A stretch of 37,127 nucleotides of DNA from Actinomycetes bacterium (GTDB lineage Bacteria > Actinomycetota > Acidimicrobiia > IMCC26256 > JANYLB01): positions 1 through 37,127 of the forward strand of contig JANYLB010000010.1 of NCBI GenBank assembly GCA_025363815.1, written 5' to 3'. Shown in pieces: positions 1-7,445 of this stretch. The stretch's first letter is position 1; each line of letters begins with the position of its first letter. The translations under genes and the position numbers were made by a program. The notes under the pieces are model-generated. The model saw only the letters and a list, made by a program, of their open reading frames with translations, was not told the origin of the DNA and did no database searches.

Positions 1-27
1 TCCGCATGACCGCTGATCAGGAGCCTG

Positions 28-109
28 TGCGAGCGGAGGGATTCGAACCCCCACGTCCGAAGACACCGGGACCTAAACCCGGCGCGTCTGCCAGTTCCGC
101 CACGCCCGC
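28..109 (-). tRNA. tRNA-Leu (anticodon TAG)
   Basis: Read on the minus strand, a seven-pair acceptor stem (GCGGGCG with CGCTCGC, one G-U pair), a D arm, the anticodon stem CCGGG/CCCGG with loop TTTAGGT, a long variable arm and the T arm GGGTTCGAATCCC are all present. The loop gives anticodon TAG, which reads CUA and related leucine codons. The long variable arm is expected of class II tRNA-Leu. The discriminator base is A and CCA is not encoded. A -10-like TAGCCT sits about 23 bases upstream (133-138, minus). Confidence 0.96.
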
Positions 110-246
110 GTGTGGTGTTGCACCGCAGTTTCAGGCTAGCCGGATCAGTGCTGGGTGTACCGCGTTGGCGCCGCTGCACGTCGGCCGCACACCGCCGCGC
201 GAGCAGTGTCTCTTCAGGGGCGGTTCCTCGGCGCCGATACCTGGGA

Positions 247-477
247 ATGTCCGACACGATCGACCAGCAACTCGAGCACCTCGCCGATCTTCACTCCGAG
301 GGCGCGCTGACCGATGACGAGTTCGCCATCGCGAAGGCCAACACGCTCACTGGTCAAGGAGCGGCCGCGTCCGGCGGGTCCCCGACGACTCCGCAGACGC
401 CGAATCCGACGCTCGACGCGCCGACACCGAACATCTCCCCGAAGATGGTGTGGGCGTCCTCTTCTTCGCGTCGGTGA
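247..477 (+). CDS. SHOCT-like short-domain protein, possibly frameshifted
   Basis: The ATG at 247 opens a 76-residue product. Its first 35 residues (HLADLHSEGALTDDEFAIAK) match the SHOCT pattern: a short helix pair found at the ends of many bacterial membrane or envelope proteins, thought to mediate oligomer contacts. The rest is a Pro/Thr/Ala-rich linker ending abruptly in Ser/Arg residues. The next frame (450-779) overlaps by 28 bases and encodes two membrane helices. SHOCT domains are commonly joined to membrane segments, so the two may be one gene split by a frameshift, or two coupled genes. An upstream GTG at 112 would overlap nothing but adds atypical Arg-rich sequence, so I prefer 247. 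The cellular role is unknown. Confidence 0.6.
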   Translation: MSDTIDQQLEHLADLHSEGALTDDEFAIAKANTLTGQGAAASGGSPTTPQTPNPTLDAPTPNISPKMVWASSSSRR

Positions 478-779
478 TGATCGGTGTCTCGATCACGGGA
501 TTGAGCGCAGGTTTCGAGTGGGCTCCGGCCCAGGCCCCGGCTGCGCCCATCGTGTGCCCGGGCGGAAAGCTGGTCGTGGGATTCGACGTCTCGTACTCGG
601 TCGCCAAAAAGGGGGTGGACTTCGCGTCGGTGTGCGTGAAGGCCGGCGAAGGCAGCAGAGTCTCCGATCTCTGGCTCTCGACGGTGATGACGGTCGAATA
701 CAGCGTGATCTTCCTGGCAATCTTCGCCGTCTGGAGGTTGGCGTGGCTGCGCAAGAAGGCGCGGCGCGCACCCGGCTGA
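450..779 (+). CDS. Small membrane protein with two predicted helices
   Basis: This 109-residue frame starts at GTG 450 inside the preceding gene. It has an N-terminal hydrophobic segment (about residues 3-20), a roughly 55-residue soluble stretch with two cysteines (CPGGK and SVCVK), a second hydrophobic segment (about 80-100), and a basic tail (RKKARRAPG). The basic tail and the two-helix layout suggest both ends face the cytoplasm, with the Cys-containing loop outside. No ribosome site is visible before the GTG, so expression probably depends on coupling to, or fusion with, the SHOCT protein ahead of it. I do not recognise a specific family. Confidence 0.55.
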   Translation: MGVLFFASVMIGVSITGLSAGFEWAPAQAPAAPIVCPGGKLVVGFDVSYSVAKKGVDFASVCVKAGEGSRVSDLWLSTVMTVEYSVIFLAIFAVWRLAWLRKKARRAPG

Positions 780-790
780 ACAACCCGGTG

Positions 791-889
791 TCAGCTGATG
801 TCGGTGCCGCCTCGCTGAATCTCGCGCTGCACGTCGTCCTCGGTGATGCCGTGCTTGGCGTAGACCGCCCAGATGCACACCAGAAACAT
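791..889 (-). CDS. Possible 32-residue small protein
   Basis: In the gap between the membrane protein and the DUF35 gene, a minus-strand ATG at 889 gives a hydrophobic start (MFLVCIWAVYAKHGI) followed by a charged helix (TEDDVQREIQRGG). The composition looks more protein-like than most antisense frames in this DNA. However, no clear ribosome site or -10 precedes it and I cannot name a homologue. Treat it as a weak candidate. Confidence 0.2.
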   Translation of the reverse strand: MFLVCIWAVYAKHGITEDDVQREIQRGGTDIS

Positions 890-925
890 CGACTTCTGCC
901 GTGGGCCCGGGTATCTCCTCTTGGC

Positions 926-931
926 TAGGTT
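926..931 (+). promoter_or_regulatory. -10 element of a leaderless promoter for the DUF35/thiolase operon
   Basis: TAGGTT lies six bases before the ATG at 938, placing the transcription start at or next to the start codon. No Shine-Dalgarno sequence is present. Good -35 match not seen. Confidence 0.55.
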
Positions 932-937
932 GACCGC

Positions 938-1360
938 ATGGGAAAAAGAATTCCGATCGTGGACTACTTGGTGCTCGGCGACGGTGATCCGCATCTCGTC
1001 GCCAATGAGTCGGAGGTGTCGGGCGCGCTCTACTTCGATCGCCGAAACGCCGACGCCAAGAGCGGTGCAGAAGGGTTCCGCCGCCGCACGCTGGCGAATG
1101 AGGGGGCGATCCGTACGTTCACGATCGTTCACCGGGCGGCACCAGGAGTTCCGACGCCCTACGTGTCGGTGGTCGTCGATCTCGACGGCGGGGGAGTGGT
1201 GAAGGCGAACCTGCTCAATGTCGAGCCCGATCCGGCGAACGTCTCGACCGGGATGCGGGTGCGTATGACGACCTATCCGGTGGGCACAGATGACGACGGT
1301 ACCGAGGCGATCGCCTTCGCCTATGAGCCGGCAACGCCCAGCTCGACGACGGGAGCTTGA
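938..1360 (+). CDS. DUF35-type OB-fold protein, thiolase partner
   Basis: A 140-residue protein whose second half (APGVPTPYVSVVVDLDGGGVVKANLLNVEP to the GMRVRMTTYPVGTDDDG segment) has the pattern of DUF35/ChsH2-like OB-fold proteins. These usually carry an N-terminal rubredoxin-like zinc ribbon and form complexes with SCP-X-type thiolases or MaoC-like hydratases acting on acyl-CoA. The next gene is such a thiolase and starts one base after this stop, so the two are almost certainly one operon and probably one complex. The region where the zinc ribbon should be (about residues 30-55) has no cysteine, so zinc binding appears lost. The leaderless -10 fixes the start. Confidence 0.8.
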   Translation: MGKRIPIVDYLVLGDGDPHLVANESEVSGALYFDRRNADAKSGAEGFRRRTLANEGAIRTFTIVHRAAPGVPTPYVSVVVDLDGGGVVKANLLNVEPDPANVSTGMRVRMTTYPVGTDDDGTEAIAFAYEPATPSSTTGA

Positions 1361-1361
1361 G

Positions 1362-2564
1362 ATGGCCGATCGCGACGTGTGGATCATCGGAACGCACATG
1401 ACCAAGTTCGGGAGGTTCCCCGACAAGGACCTGATCGACCTCGGCGCGGTAGCGGCGCTCGCCGCGCTCGCCGATGGCGGCGTCACGATTCAAGACATGG
1501 ACGTGATGGGTGCCGGCAACCTGTTCGAAGCGAGCAGTGGAGTCGGTCAGCGCCTGCAGAAGCAGATCGGTCAGACGGGCATCCCTGTCTACAACGTCGC
1601 GAACGCGTGCGCGACCGGCGCCACCGCAGTGCGATGCGTGTACATGGCGATCAAGTCGGGCGAGGCGGAGATGGGTCTCGCCGTCGGGCTCGAGAAGATG
1701 GGCAAGCAGGGCCTGCTCGGCGCTAGCGCGCGCTCCGACAAGAAGACATACGAGGCGTCGGGCCGCTACGGCGCGGTGATGAGCGTCGAAGGTCGGCTCG
1801 GCACCACGCTGATGCCGGGCGTGTTCGCGCAGGCGGGGATGGAGTACGCCGGTCAGCACGGCGGCGTGGGCTTCGAGCAGTTCGCGAAGGTGGCTGAGAA
1901 GAACCACGCGCATTCTGTGTTGAACCCGCTCGCGCAGTACCAGAAGCAGTTCTCACTCGAGGAGGTGATGAACGCCGAGATGATGTCGTACCCGAACACA
2001 TTGCTGATGTGTTGCCCGACGGGTGACGGCGGCGCGGCTGTCGTGCTGGTATCGGAGGAGAAGTTGAAGACCCTGTCCGACGATCAGCGCAAGCGGGCCG
2101 TGAAGATCAGCGCGTCGGTGATGACGAGCGATCCGTGGACCGATGCCGACCAGGTCCAACCCGATGTCAATACGCTCACGCGTGAGGCGGCGGCGACGGC
2201 CTACGAGATCTCCGGTGTCGACCCGGCCGACCTCGATCTGGTGGAGCTGCACGACTGCTTCGCGACCGCCGAGCTTCTCCATTACGACAACCTGCAACTC
2301 TGCAAGTCGGGAGAAGCCGGCAAGTTCATCGACGAGCGGGGTCCGTGGCGTGACGGCACGACGCCGGTGAACGTGTCGGGAGGGCTCATCTCCAAGGGTC
2401 ACCCGCTCGGTGCCACCGGCATCGCGAACCTCTACGAGGTTTCTACGCATCTGCGCGGCGAGGCCGGCGATCGCCAGATCCATGGGGCGACGGTCGGGCT
2501 CACGCACGTGATCGGGCTCGGCTCGGCTTGTGCCATCCACATCCTCGAAAAGGCGACGGTCTGA
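1362..2564 (+). CDS. SCP-X-type thiolase (acetyl-CoA acetyltransferase family)
   Basis: A 400-residue thiolase that cleaves or forms 3-ketoacyl-CoA, probably in fatty-acid, sterol side-chain or related degradation. Visible family marks are the nucleophile Cys83 in NVANACATGATAV, the HDCFATAE motif (His297, Cys299) and the C-terminal GGLISKGHPLGATG motif with His347. This arrangement is that of the SCP2/SCP-X thiolase branch, which commonly pairs with a DUF35 protein, exactly as here. The ATG at 1362 is chosen because it gives a family-like N terminus (DVWIIGTHMTKFG) and follows the previous stop by one base. Longer in-frame starts would overlap the DUF35 gene. Substrate cannot be read from the sequence. 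Confidence 0.92.
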   Translation: MADRDVWIIGTHMTKFGRFPDKDLIDLGAVAALAALADGGVTIQDMDVMGAGNLFEASSGVGQRLQKQIGQTGIPVYNVANACATGATAVRCVYMAIKSGEAEMGLAVGLEKMGKQGLLGASARSDKKTYEASGRYGAVMSVEGRLGTTLMPGVFAQAGMEYAGQHGGVGFEQFAKVAEKNHAHSVLNPLAQYQKQFSLEEVMNAEMMSYPNTLLMCCPTGDGGAAVVLVSEEKLKTLSDDQRKRAVKISASVMTSDPWTDADQVQPDVNTLTREAAATAYEISGVDPADLDLVELHDCFATAELLHYDNLQLCKSGEAGKFIDERGPWRDGTTPVNVSGGLISKGHPLGATGIANLYEVSTHLRGEAGDRQIHGATVGLTHVIGLGSACAIHILEKATV

Positions 2565-2574
2565 GCCTACGACG

Positions 2575-3114
2575 ATGACGATCCGTAGGATCACCGAGAT
2601 CGGCAACAGCGTGTTGCGGATGACGTCGACGGCGGTGGCCGAAGACGATTTCGGGACGGAGCCGCTGATGGGCTTCGTGCAGGACCTTGTCGACACGATG
2701 CGCGACTACGAAGGCGTTGGCATCGCCGCATCCCAAGTCGGGGTTCCGGCCCGGATCTTCGCGATAGAGGTCCGGGTCGCCGATGCCGGTCGCGAAGCGG
2801 AGCCGTTCCCGCTGACCGTGATCGTGAACCCGGAGCTCGAGCTCCTCGAGGAGCGGGTCCATCCCGGATGGGAGGGCTGCCTGTCGGTCGAGGGCCTGCG
2901 GGGTCTGGTCCCCCGAGCGCGTCACGCGCGTCTCACCGGCCGTTCGGTGTTGGGTGATCGTGTCGACCTCGATCTCGTCGGGTTCCCAGCCGTCGTGGCG
3001 CAGCACGAGCACGATCACCTCGACGGGATGGTGTATCTGGATCGCATGCCGGACCTGTCGTCACTCGCGACGATCCGCGAGTTGGCTCGCCGCGTGGCGG
3101 ACGACGAGGACTGA
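2575..3114 (+). CDS. def: Peptide deformylase
   Basis: A 179-residue metalloenzyme that removes the formyl group from the initiator methionine of new proteins. All three family motifs are present: GVGIAASQ (47-54), EGCLS (100-104, metal ligand Cys102) and HEHDH (144-148, His144 and His148 as ligands, Glu145 as catalytic base). The length is normal. The ATG at 2575 gives the usual N terminus (IRRITEIGNSVLR) and lies 10 bases after the thiolase stop, so it is probably read through from that operon. It lacks the usual fmt neighbour, so it may be one of several deformylases in the genome. Confidence 0.95.
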   Translation: MTIRRITEIGNSVLRMTSTAVAEDDFGTEPLMGFVQDLVDTMRDYEGVGIAASQVGVPARIFAIEVRVADAGREAEPFPLTVIVNPELELLEERVHPGWEGCLSVEGLRGLVPRARHARLTGRSVLGDRVDLDLVGFPAVVAQHEHDHLDGMVYLDRMPDLSSLATIRELARRVADDED

Positions 3115-3126
3115 CCGCAGCCCCAC

Positions 3127-3912
3127 TCAGGCAGCGGTCCACCCGCCGTCGACAGCAAGAAAGGAGCCGGTCGTGTACGAGCTCGCATCGCTCGCGAGAT
3201 AGAGCAACGCGCCGTCGAGCTCGTGGGCGTCGCCGCCTCGCCCTATGGGTGCTGTACGCCGGAGCCAAGCCTCGGTCTTGTCGTCGTCGAACACGCCGGT
3301 GGTCATCTCGGTGCGGAAGTAGCCGGGACCAATCGCGTTGACGCGCACGCCCGAGCGCGCCCATTCGACGGCGAGCTGGCGGGTGAGGTTTACGAGGCCG
3401 CCCTTCGACGCCGCGTAGGCGACGATTCCCGCGTTCACTCCGACGACTCCGTACTGAGACGCGATGTTCACGATCGAGCCACCGCGACCGGAGTCGATCA
3501 TCCGGCGTGCCGCAGCCTGAGCAAGCGCGAACGGAGCGATCAGGTTCACCTCGACGATCTCCCGGAATCGGTCGGCAGGAAAATCGAGAGCGGGGATGGC
3601 GTCGCTCGCGCCCGCGTTGTTCACGACCACGTCGACGTGGCCGAAGCGTTCGACCGTGGCCGCGACGAGCGAGTCGACCGCACCAGTCGTGGTGAGATCG
3701 GCGGCAACGACGAGCGGGTTCGAGAGCTCCCGAGCGAGCTCCTCGAGTCGCTCGGCGCGTCGAGCGGTGATTACGACCCGTGCACCGGCGGCGTCGAGCA
3801 CGCGCGCGAACCGGGCTCCGAGCCCTGAGCTGGCACCGGTGACGATCGCCACCTTGCCATCGAGCCGAAAACGGGCAAGGGGATCGAGAACCGGTTCCGA
3901 AGGTGACGTCAC
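3127..3912 (-). CDS. Short-chain dehydrogenase/reductase
   Basis: A 261-residue classical SDR, an NAD(P)-dependent oxidoreductase. The cofactor motif TGASSGLG, the NNAG motif, the catalytic Ser in SIVNIASQYG, the YAASK catalytic pair and the C-terminal LAVDGGWTAA are all present. An Arg after the second strand (ITARRAERL) suggests a preference for NADP. The GTG at 3912 is chosen over a longer start at 3996 because a TACACT -10 element lies seven bases upstream of it, and the extension (Pro/Gly-rich) is not SDR-like. The gene converges with def. Substrate unknown. Confidence 0.9.
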   Translation of the reverse strand: MTSPSEPVLDPLARFRLDGKVAIVTGASSGLGARFARVLDAAGARVVITARRAERLEELARELSNPLVVAADLTTTGAVDSLVAATVERFGHVDVVVNNAGASDAIPALDFPADRFREIVEVNLIAPFALAQAAARRMIDSGRGGSIVNIASQYGVVGVNAGIVAYAASKGGLVNLTRQLAVEWARSGVRVNAIGPGYFRTEMTTGVFDDDKTEAWLRRTAPIGRGGDAHELDGALLYLASDASSYTTGSFLAVDGGWTAA

Positions 3913-3919
3913 GGCGAGG

Positions 3920-3925
3920 AGTGTA
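3920..3925 (-). promoter_or_regulatory. -10 element of a leaderless promoter for the SDR gene
   Basis: On the minus strand TACACT stands seven bases before GTG 3912. It supports that start codon over the upstream one. Confidence 0.5.
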
Positions 3926-3979
3926 TTGAAGCCGCGCCCGCAGCCTGGCGGACCGGGGGCCGCCGCCTGTTCTGGTAGG

Positions 3980-4780
3980 TCAGCTCGGCGCGACACCCTT
4001 TACGCACTGCGCGCAGATCAACGCCCCGGTCGCGCCGCTGAAGAGCGTTCCGCACCCGGGAGAGGGGGTTCCGCAGAACGAGCACACGGCGGGAGTGAGG
4101 CTGCTCGCGGCGGAGGGTGGGGAGGGCGCGGGCGGCGTGGGGGTCGGACTCATGCCGAGGGCCGCGGTTCCCGCGGTTCCCAACAGTCGCATGGGGAGGG
4201 ATCTTTTGCTGGCGTAGGCGACGCCGAGTCTGAGGGCCTTGCGCGCGGATCGGGCCAGGAGCGCTTGCGTCTCGGGCGACATTTGCACCGAAGTCGTGAC
4301 GCGCCGCGACGGCATTGTGCTCGGCGTCGGCGTCGGCGTCGGCAGAGCCAGCAGCTCGAGGATCCGCGCCCTAAGTCGCGCGCAATCGACGCCGAAGTGC
4401 GTGAGCACCTGCACTGCGGCGCTGTGCGGTTGGCTGGTGATCGCGAGTGCGAGGTGCTCTGTTCCGATATTGCGATGGCCGAGTCGGAGTGCTTCGCGCG
4501 GCGCGAGCTCGAGCAGCCCCTTGGCATCTGCCGCGAACGGGATGGGCTCGGGCGACGGGGCGCCGGCAAGCAGCTCATCGCTCGACGTCACGACCTCGGC
4601 CCGCGTCTCGACGAGCGAAAGCCCAAGCGAGATTAGTGCCCGGCCGCCGATTCCGTCGGCCTCGTGGATCAAACCCGCCAACACGTGCGCGGTCCCGATG
4701 CTCGAGTGTTCGAGCAGGCGAGCTTCATCCTGGGCGAACAGGATGGCCCGACGCGAGCGTTCGGTGAAGCGTTCGAACAT
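3980..4780 (-). CDS. Clp N-domain protein with C-terminal ClpX-type zinc finger, no ATPase
   Basis: A 266-residue protein that begins like ClpC (MFERFTERSRRAILFAQDEA). It contains a double Clp-N repeat (about 1-65 and 85-145, the second with GTEHLALAI), the substrate/adaptor-binding domain of Clp chaperones. After a Thr/Pro linker, residues 168-190 resemble the start of a further repeat. The C terminus holds Cys233/Cys236 and Cys256/Cys259 (CxxC-19-CxxC), the spacing of the ClpX zinc-binding domain. No AAA+ module, Walker motif or ClpP loop is present. It could act as a Clp adaptor or decoy, or bind substrates by itself; that is inference. The start is supported by the -10 seven bases upstream. 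Confidence 0.85.
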   Translation of the reverse strand: MFERFTERSRRAILFAQDEARLLEHSSIGTAHVLAGLIHEADGIGGRALISLGLSLVETRAEVVTSSDELLAGAPSPEPIPFAADAKGLLELAPREALRLGHRNIGTEHLALAITSQPHSAAVQVLTHFGVDCARLRARILELLALPTPTPTPSTMPSRRVTTSVQMSPETQALLARSARKALRLGVAYASKRSLPMRLLGTAGTAALGMSPTPTPPAPSPPSAASSLTPAVCSFCGTPSPGCGTLFSGATGALICAQCVKGVAPS

Positions 4781-4787
4781 CGGCCCC

Positions 4788-4812
4788 AGCGTACGACGAT
4801 CGTGGGTAGCCT
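4788..4812. promoter_or_regulatory. Overlapping divergent leaderless promoters
   Basis: Only 38 bases separate the Clp-N gene from the methyltransferase gene. On the minus strand TACGCT (4788-4793) precedes ATG 4780 by seven bases; on the plus strand TAGCCT (4807-4812) precedes GTG 4819 by six. The -35 region of each promoter would fall on the core of the other, so polymerase binding at the two is probably mutually exclusive. Confidence 0.55.
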
Positions 4813-4818
4813 CGCCTC

Positions 4819-5640
4819 GTGGACGAAGGTGGAATTTGGAACGATCTGGTCAGCGACCCGTGGGTGCGCCACGCGGATGTCATCGACGGGCACAGCGCGC
4901 CATTCGGCGCCGCGGCGATGGATGCGTTGGAGCCCATGTCGGACGCGGCGGTGATCGATCTGGGCTGCGGTGTCGGTGGAACGACCTGGCAGCTCGGCGA
5001 GCGCGTCGGGCCCGGCGGGCGTGTGCTCGGGGTCGACCTCTCGTCGCCGTTCATCGAAGGCGCCCGGGCGCGCGGGACAGCGGAACACGTCTCGTTTGTC
5101 GTCGGCGACGCGGCAACCATAGAGCTCGACCCGGTCGACGCGCTGTTCTCGCGCTTCGGGGTGATGTTCTTCTCCGATCCGTCGGCCGCGTTCACCCACC
5201 TGCGGACGCTCGTGCGCGCCGGTGGTTCATTGGCGTTTTCGTGTTGGCAGGACCCGTTGGCGAATCCATGGATGACGGTTCCGGTGATGGCATCGGTGTC
5301 AGTTCTGGGCCCGCCACGGCTCCCGTCGCCGGGCGAGCCCGGCCCCTTCTCGTTAGCGGAGCCCGACGCGATCCGCATGGCGCTTGGCGATGGGGGTTGG
5401 TCGGACGTCGATGTCACCGGCCTCAGTGTCGAGCAGCCGTTTCCGGCCGGTGATGCGCGCGGATGCGCCGAGGTGATGAGCCGGCTCAACCCCGTGCTTG
5501 CCGGTGGCATCCGGAACGCGCCCGAACGCCTTCCCGAGCTGCTCGACGCAGTGACCGACGCGCTGCGCGGGTACGAGCGCGATGGTGCCGTGACACTTCC
5601 AGCCGCGGCTTGGATCGTGCGCGCCACCAACGAAGGCTGA
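4819..5640 (+). CDS. Class I SAM-dependent methyltransferase
   Basis: A 273-residue enzyme with a Rossmann-type methyltransferase domain. Motif I is VIDLGCGVGGTTWQLGE (about 45-61), followed by the acidic residue after strand 2 (GVDLSSPFIEGAR), motif II around VVGDAATIELDPVDALFSRFGVMFF, and the post-core LRAGGSLAFSCW. This layout resembles UbiE/SmtA-like small-molecule methyltransferases. The C-terminal 90 residues form the usual variable substrate cap. The gene stands alone, convergent with the GH13 gene, so context does not indicate the substrate. Confidence 0.88.
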   Translation: MDEGGIWNDLVSDPWVRHADVIDGHSAPFGAAAMDALEPMSDAAVIDLGCGVGGTTWQLGERVGPGGRVLGVDLSSPFIEGARARGTAEHVSFVVGDAATIELDPVDALFSRFGVMFFSDPSAAFTHLRTLVRAGGSLAFSCWQDPLANPWMTVPVMASVSVLGPPRLPSPGEPGPFSLAEPDAIRMALGDGGWSDVDVTGLSVEQPFPAGDARGCAEVMSRLNPVLAGGIRNAPERLPELLDAVTDALRGYERDGAVTLPAAAWIVRATNEG

Positions 5641-5653
5641 TCGGCAGCGGTTG

Positions 5654-7261
5654 TCAGGGTTGGATCTCGGCGACGAGACCTTCCCGGCTGCGGAGTTGCA
5701 ACGCACCATCGAAGGCCTCACCGTCGCGCGCCCGATCGGTGCCGACGCGCACACAACCGCTCAGGCCGTCGACAGAGGCGTCGCGCTCGGAGCAGTTGAT
5801 GATCACTGCGTGACGGTCGCCTCGCCGCCACGCCCAGACGCCTTCCGGTGCCGGCAGCGCCGCGTACGAGCCGATGTTGAGATCGGGAGTGCGCTTGCGC
5901 AGCGAGATGAGGTCACGGGCCAAGATGAGCATGGAGGTCGGATCAGCGAGCTGGCTCTCTACGTTGCACTCGGTGTCGCCGAGCGGAAGCCAGGGGCGGA
6001 CGGCAGGGTCGGTGAAGCCCCCGCCGGGTCCGTCTCGCCATGGCATCGGCGTACGCATCGCATCCCGCCCCGCGTAGGCCGGAAAGAACCGAACCCCGAG
6101 CGGATCACGCAGATCCTTCTGTTCGAGTGGTGTGTCGCCGAGCCCGATCTCGTCGCCCTGGTAGAGCACAGGGGTGCCGCGCAGGCCAAGCAACATGATC
6201 AGTGCGGCGCGCGCCTGGCGCGGATCGTCGTGCGCCCAGCGGGTCGCGAAACGCGACATGTCGTGGTTGGAGCCGGTCCACGCCGGCCACGCGCCCGGCG
6301 GGAGGAACGTTTCGACCTGTTCCACGATCTTTGGCATCGCGACAGCGTCGAAGGTGGCGTTGATGAACGGGAAGTTGAACGCGAGCTGCAACTCGTCGAG
6401 GTCCGCGCCGTAGAACTCGGCCAGGTCGGTGAAGTCGTCGACGGGAGTCTCGCCGAGGAGCAGCCGGGGCGGGTCGTAGGAGTCGGCGATCCGCCGCCAC
6501 CGTCGCAAAACGTCGTGGACCTCCGGCCGGTTCGCGTTGTAGACCGGACGTTGCCCGAAGAGCTGGATGTCCAACGGATCGTCGGCCGTGGCCGGCGGGT
6601 TGTCGCGTAGCTCGGCGTCCTTGATGATGACGTTGCAGACGTCGATGCGGAAACCGTCGACGCCGCGATCGAACCAGAAAACCAGGATGTCATCGAACGC
6701 GTCGCGGAGGTCGCCGTTCCACCAGTTGAGGTCGGGCTGTTCGCTCAGATGGTTGTGGAGGTAGTACTGGCTCGTCTTGGAGTCCAACGTCCAGGCCGGA
6801 CCGCCGAAGCTGCTGACCCAGTTGTTCGGCGGGGAACCATCGGTCGATGGATCGGCCCACACGTACCAGTCGCGGAACTGGGAGGTCTTCGACGAACGGG
6901 CGTCGATGAACCACGGGTGTTGGTCACTCGTGTGGTTCGGGACGAAGTCCAACAGGACCCGGATCCCGCGTTGGTGCGCGTCGGCGACCAGCTCGTCGAA
7001 ATCTGTGAACGTGCCAAGATCGGGCTGCACGGCGTAGAAGTCGGCGACGTCGTAACCCCAGTCTGCGTTCGGCGAGACGGTGATCGGGCTCAGCCAGATC
7101 GCGTCGATACCCAACCACTCCAGGTAGTCGATGCGGTCGATGATGCCCCGCAGATCACCGATCCCGTCGGTGTTCGAATCCGCGAAGGAACGCGGATAGA
7201 TCTGGTAGAGCACGCCAGACTTCCACCACGCCGCACCACTGTCTTCGCAACGGCTCGGCAC
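5654..7261 (-). CDS. GH13 alpha-glucosidase / oligosaccharide hydrolase
   Basis: A 535-residue cytoplasmic glycoside hydrolase of the alpha-amylase superfamily, of the oligo-1,6-glucosidase / alpha-glucosidase type. Conserved regions in order: region I DFVPNHTS, region II GFRIDVCN with nucleophile Asp207, region III LLGETPV with acid/base Glu271, and region IV GSNHDMSR with transition-state Asp334. The opening WWKSGVLYQIYPRSFADSNTDGIGDLRGI is typical. No signal peptide is seen, so it would act on imported alpha-glucosides. GTG 7261 is preferred over GTG 7267 because a TACTCT -10 element ends exactly six bases before it; the two differ by only two residues. Confidence 0.93.
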   Translation of the reverse strand: MPSRCEDSGAAWWKSGVLYQIYPRSFADSNTDGIGDLRGIIDRIDYLEWLGIDAIWLSPITVSPNADWGYDVADFYAVQPDLGTFTDFDELVADAHQRGIRVLLDFVPNHTSDQHPWFIDARSSKTSQFRDWYVWADPSTDGSPPNNWVSSFGGPAWTLDSKTSQYYLHNHLSEQPDLNWWNGDLRDAFDDILVFWFDRGVDGFRIDVCNVIIKDAELRDNPPATADDPLDIQLFGQRPVYNANRPEVHDVLRRWRRIADSYDPPRLLLGETPVDDFTDLAEFYGADLDELQLAFNFPFINATFDAVAMPKIVEQVETFLPPGAWPAWTGSNHDMSRFATRWAHDDPRQARAALIMLLGLRGTPVLYQGDEIGLGDTPLEQKDLRDPLGVRFFPAYAGRDAMRTPMPWRDGPGGGFTDPAVRPWLPLGDTECNVESQLADPTSMLILARDLISLRKRTPDLNIGSYAALPAPEGVWAWRRGDRHAVIINCSERDASVDGLSGCVRVGTDRARDGEAFDGALQLRSREGLVAEIQP

Positions 7262-7267
7262 CGGCAC

Positions 7268-7273
7268 AGAGTA
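7268..7273 (-). promoter_or_regulatory. -10 element of a leaderless promoter for the GH13 gene
   Basis: Minus-strand TACTCT lies six bases before GTG 7261 and directly abuts GTG 7267. It lies just downstream of the tRNA-Lys gene, so the hydrolase may also receive read-through from it. Confidence 0.5.
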
Positions 7274-7291
7274 TTGGCTGTACAGGATGAG

Positions 7292-7365
7292 TACGCCGCC
7301 GGGGACTCGAACCCCGAACCTAGTGATTAAGAGTCACTTGCTCTAACCAGTTGAGCTAGCGGCGC
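7292..7365 (-). tRNA. tRNA-Lys (anticodon CTT)
   Basis: The minus strand folds as a standard tRNA: acceptor GCGCCGC with GCGGCGT (closed by a G-U pair at the end), D arm, anticodon stem AGTGA/TCACT around loop CTCTTAA, and T arm GGGGTTCGAGTCCCC. The anticodon CTT reads AAG lysine codons, the dominant Lys codon in GC-rich genomes. Discriminator A; CCA not encoded. A TAGCAT -10-like element (7372-7377, minus) lies only six bases upstream, so the transcript may begin at or very near the mature 5' end. Confidence 0.97.
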
Positions 7366-7433
7366 GGAGCCATGCTAGCGGGCCGATCCCTCGGGTCATG
7401 GCCTGGATATGCCTCCGGAGTAACCCAGGTGCG

Positions 7434-7439
7434 TACGGT
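7434..7439 (+). promoter_or_regulatory. -10 element of a leaderless promoter for the TIGR01777 gene
   Basis: TACGGT is followed by six bases (GGGAGC region) and ATG 7446, putting the predicted transcription start on the start codon. Confidence 0.55.
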
Positions 7440-7445
7440 GGGAGC

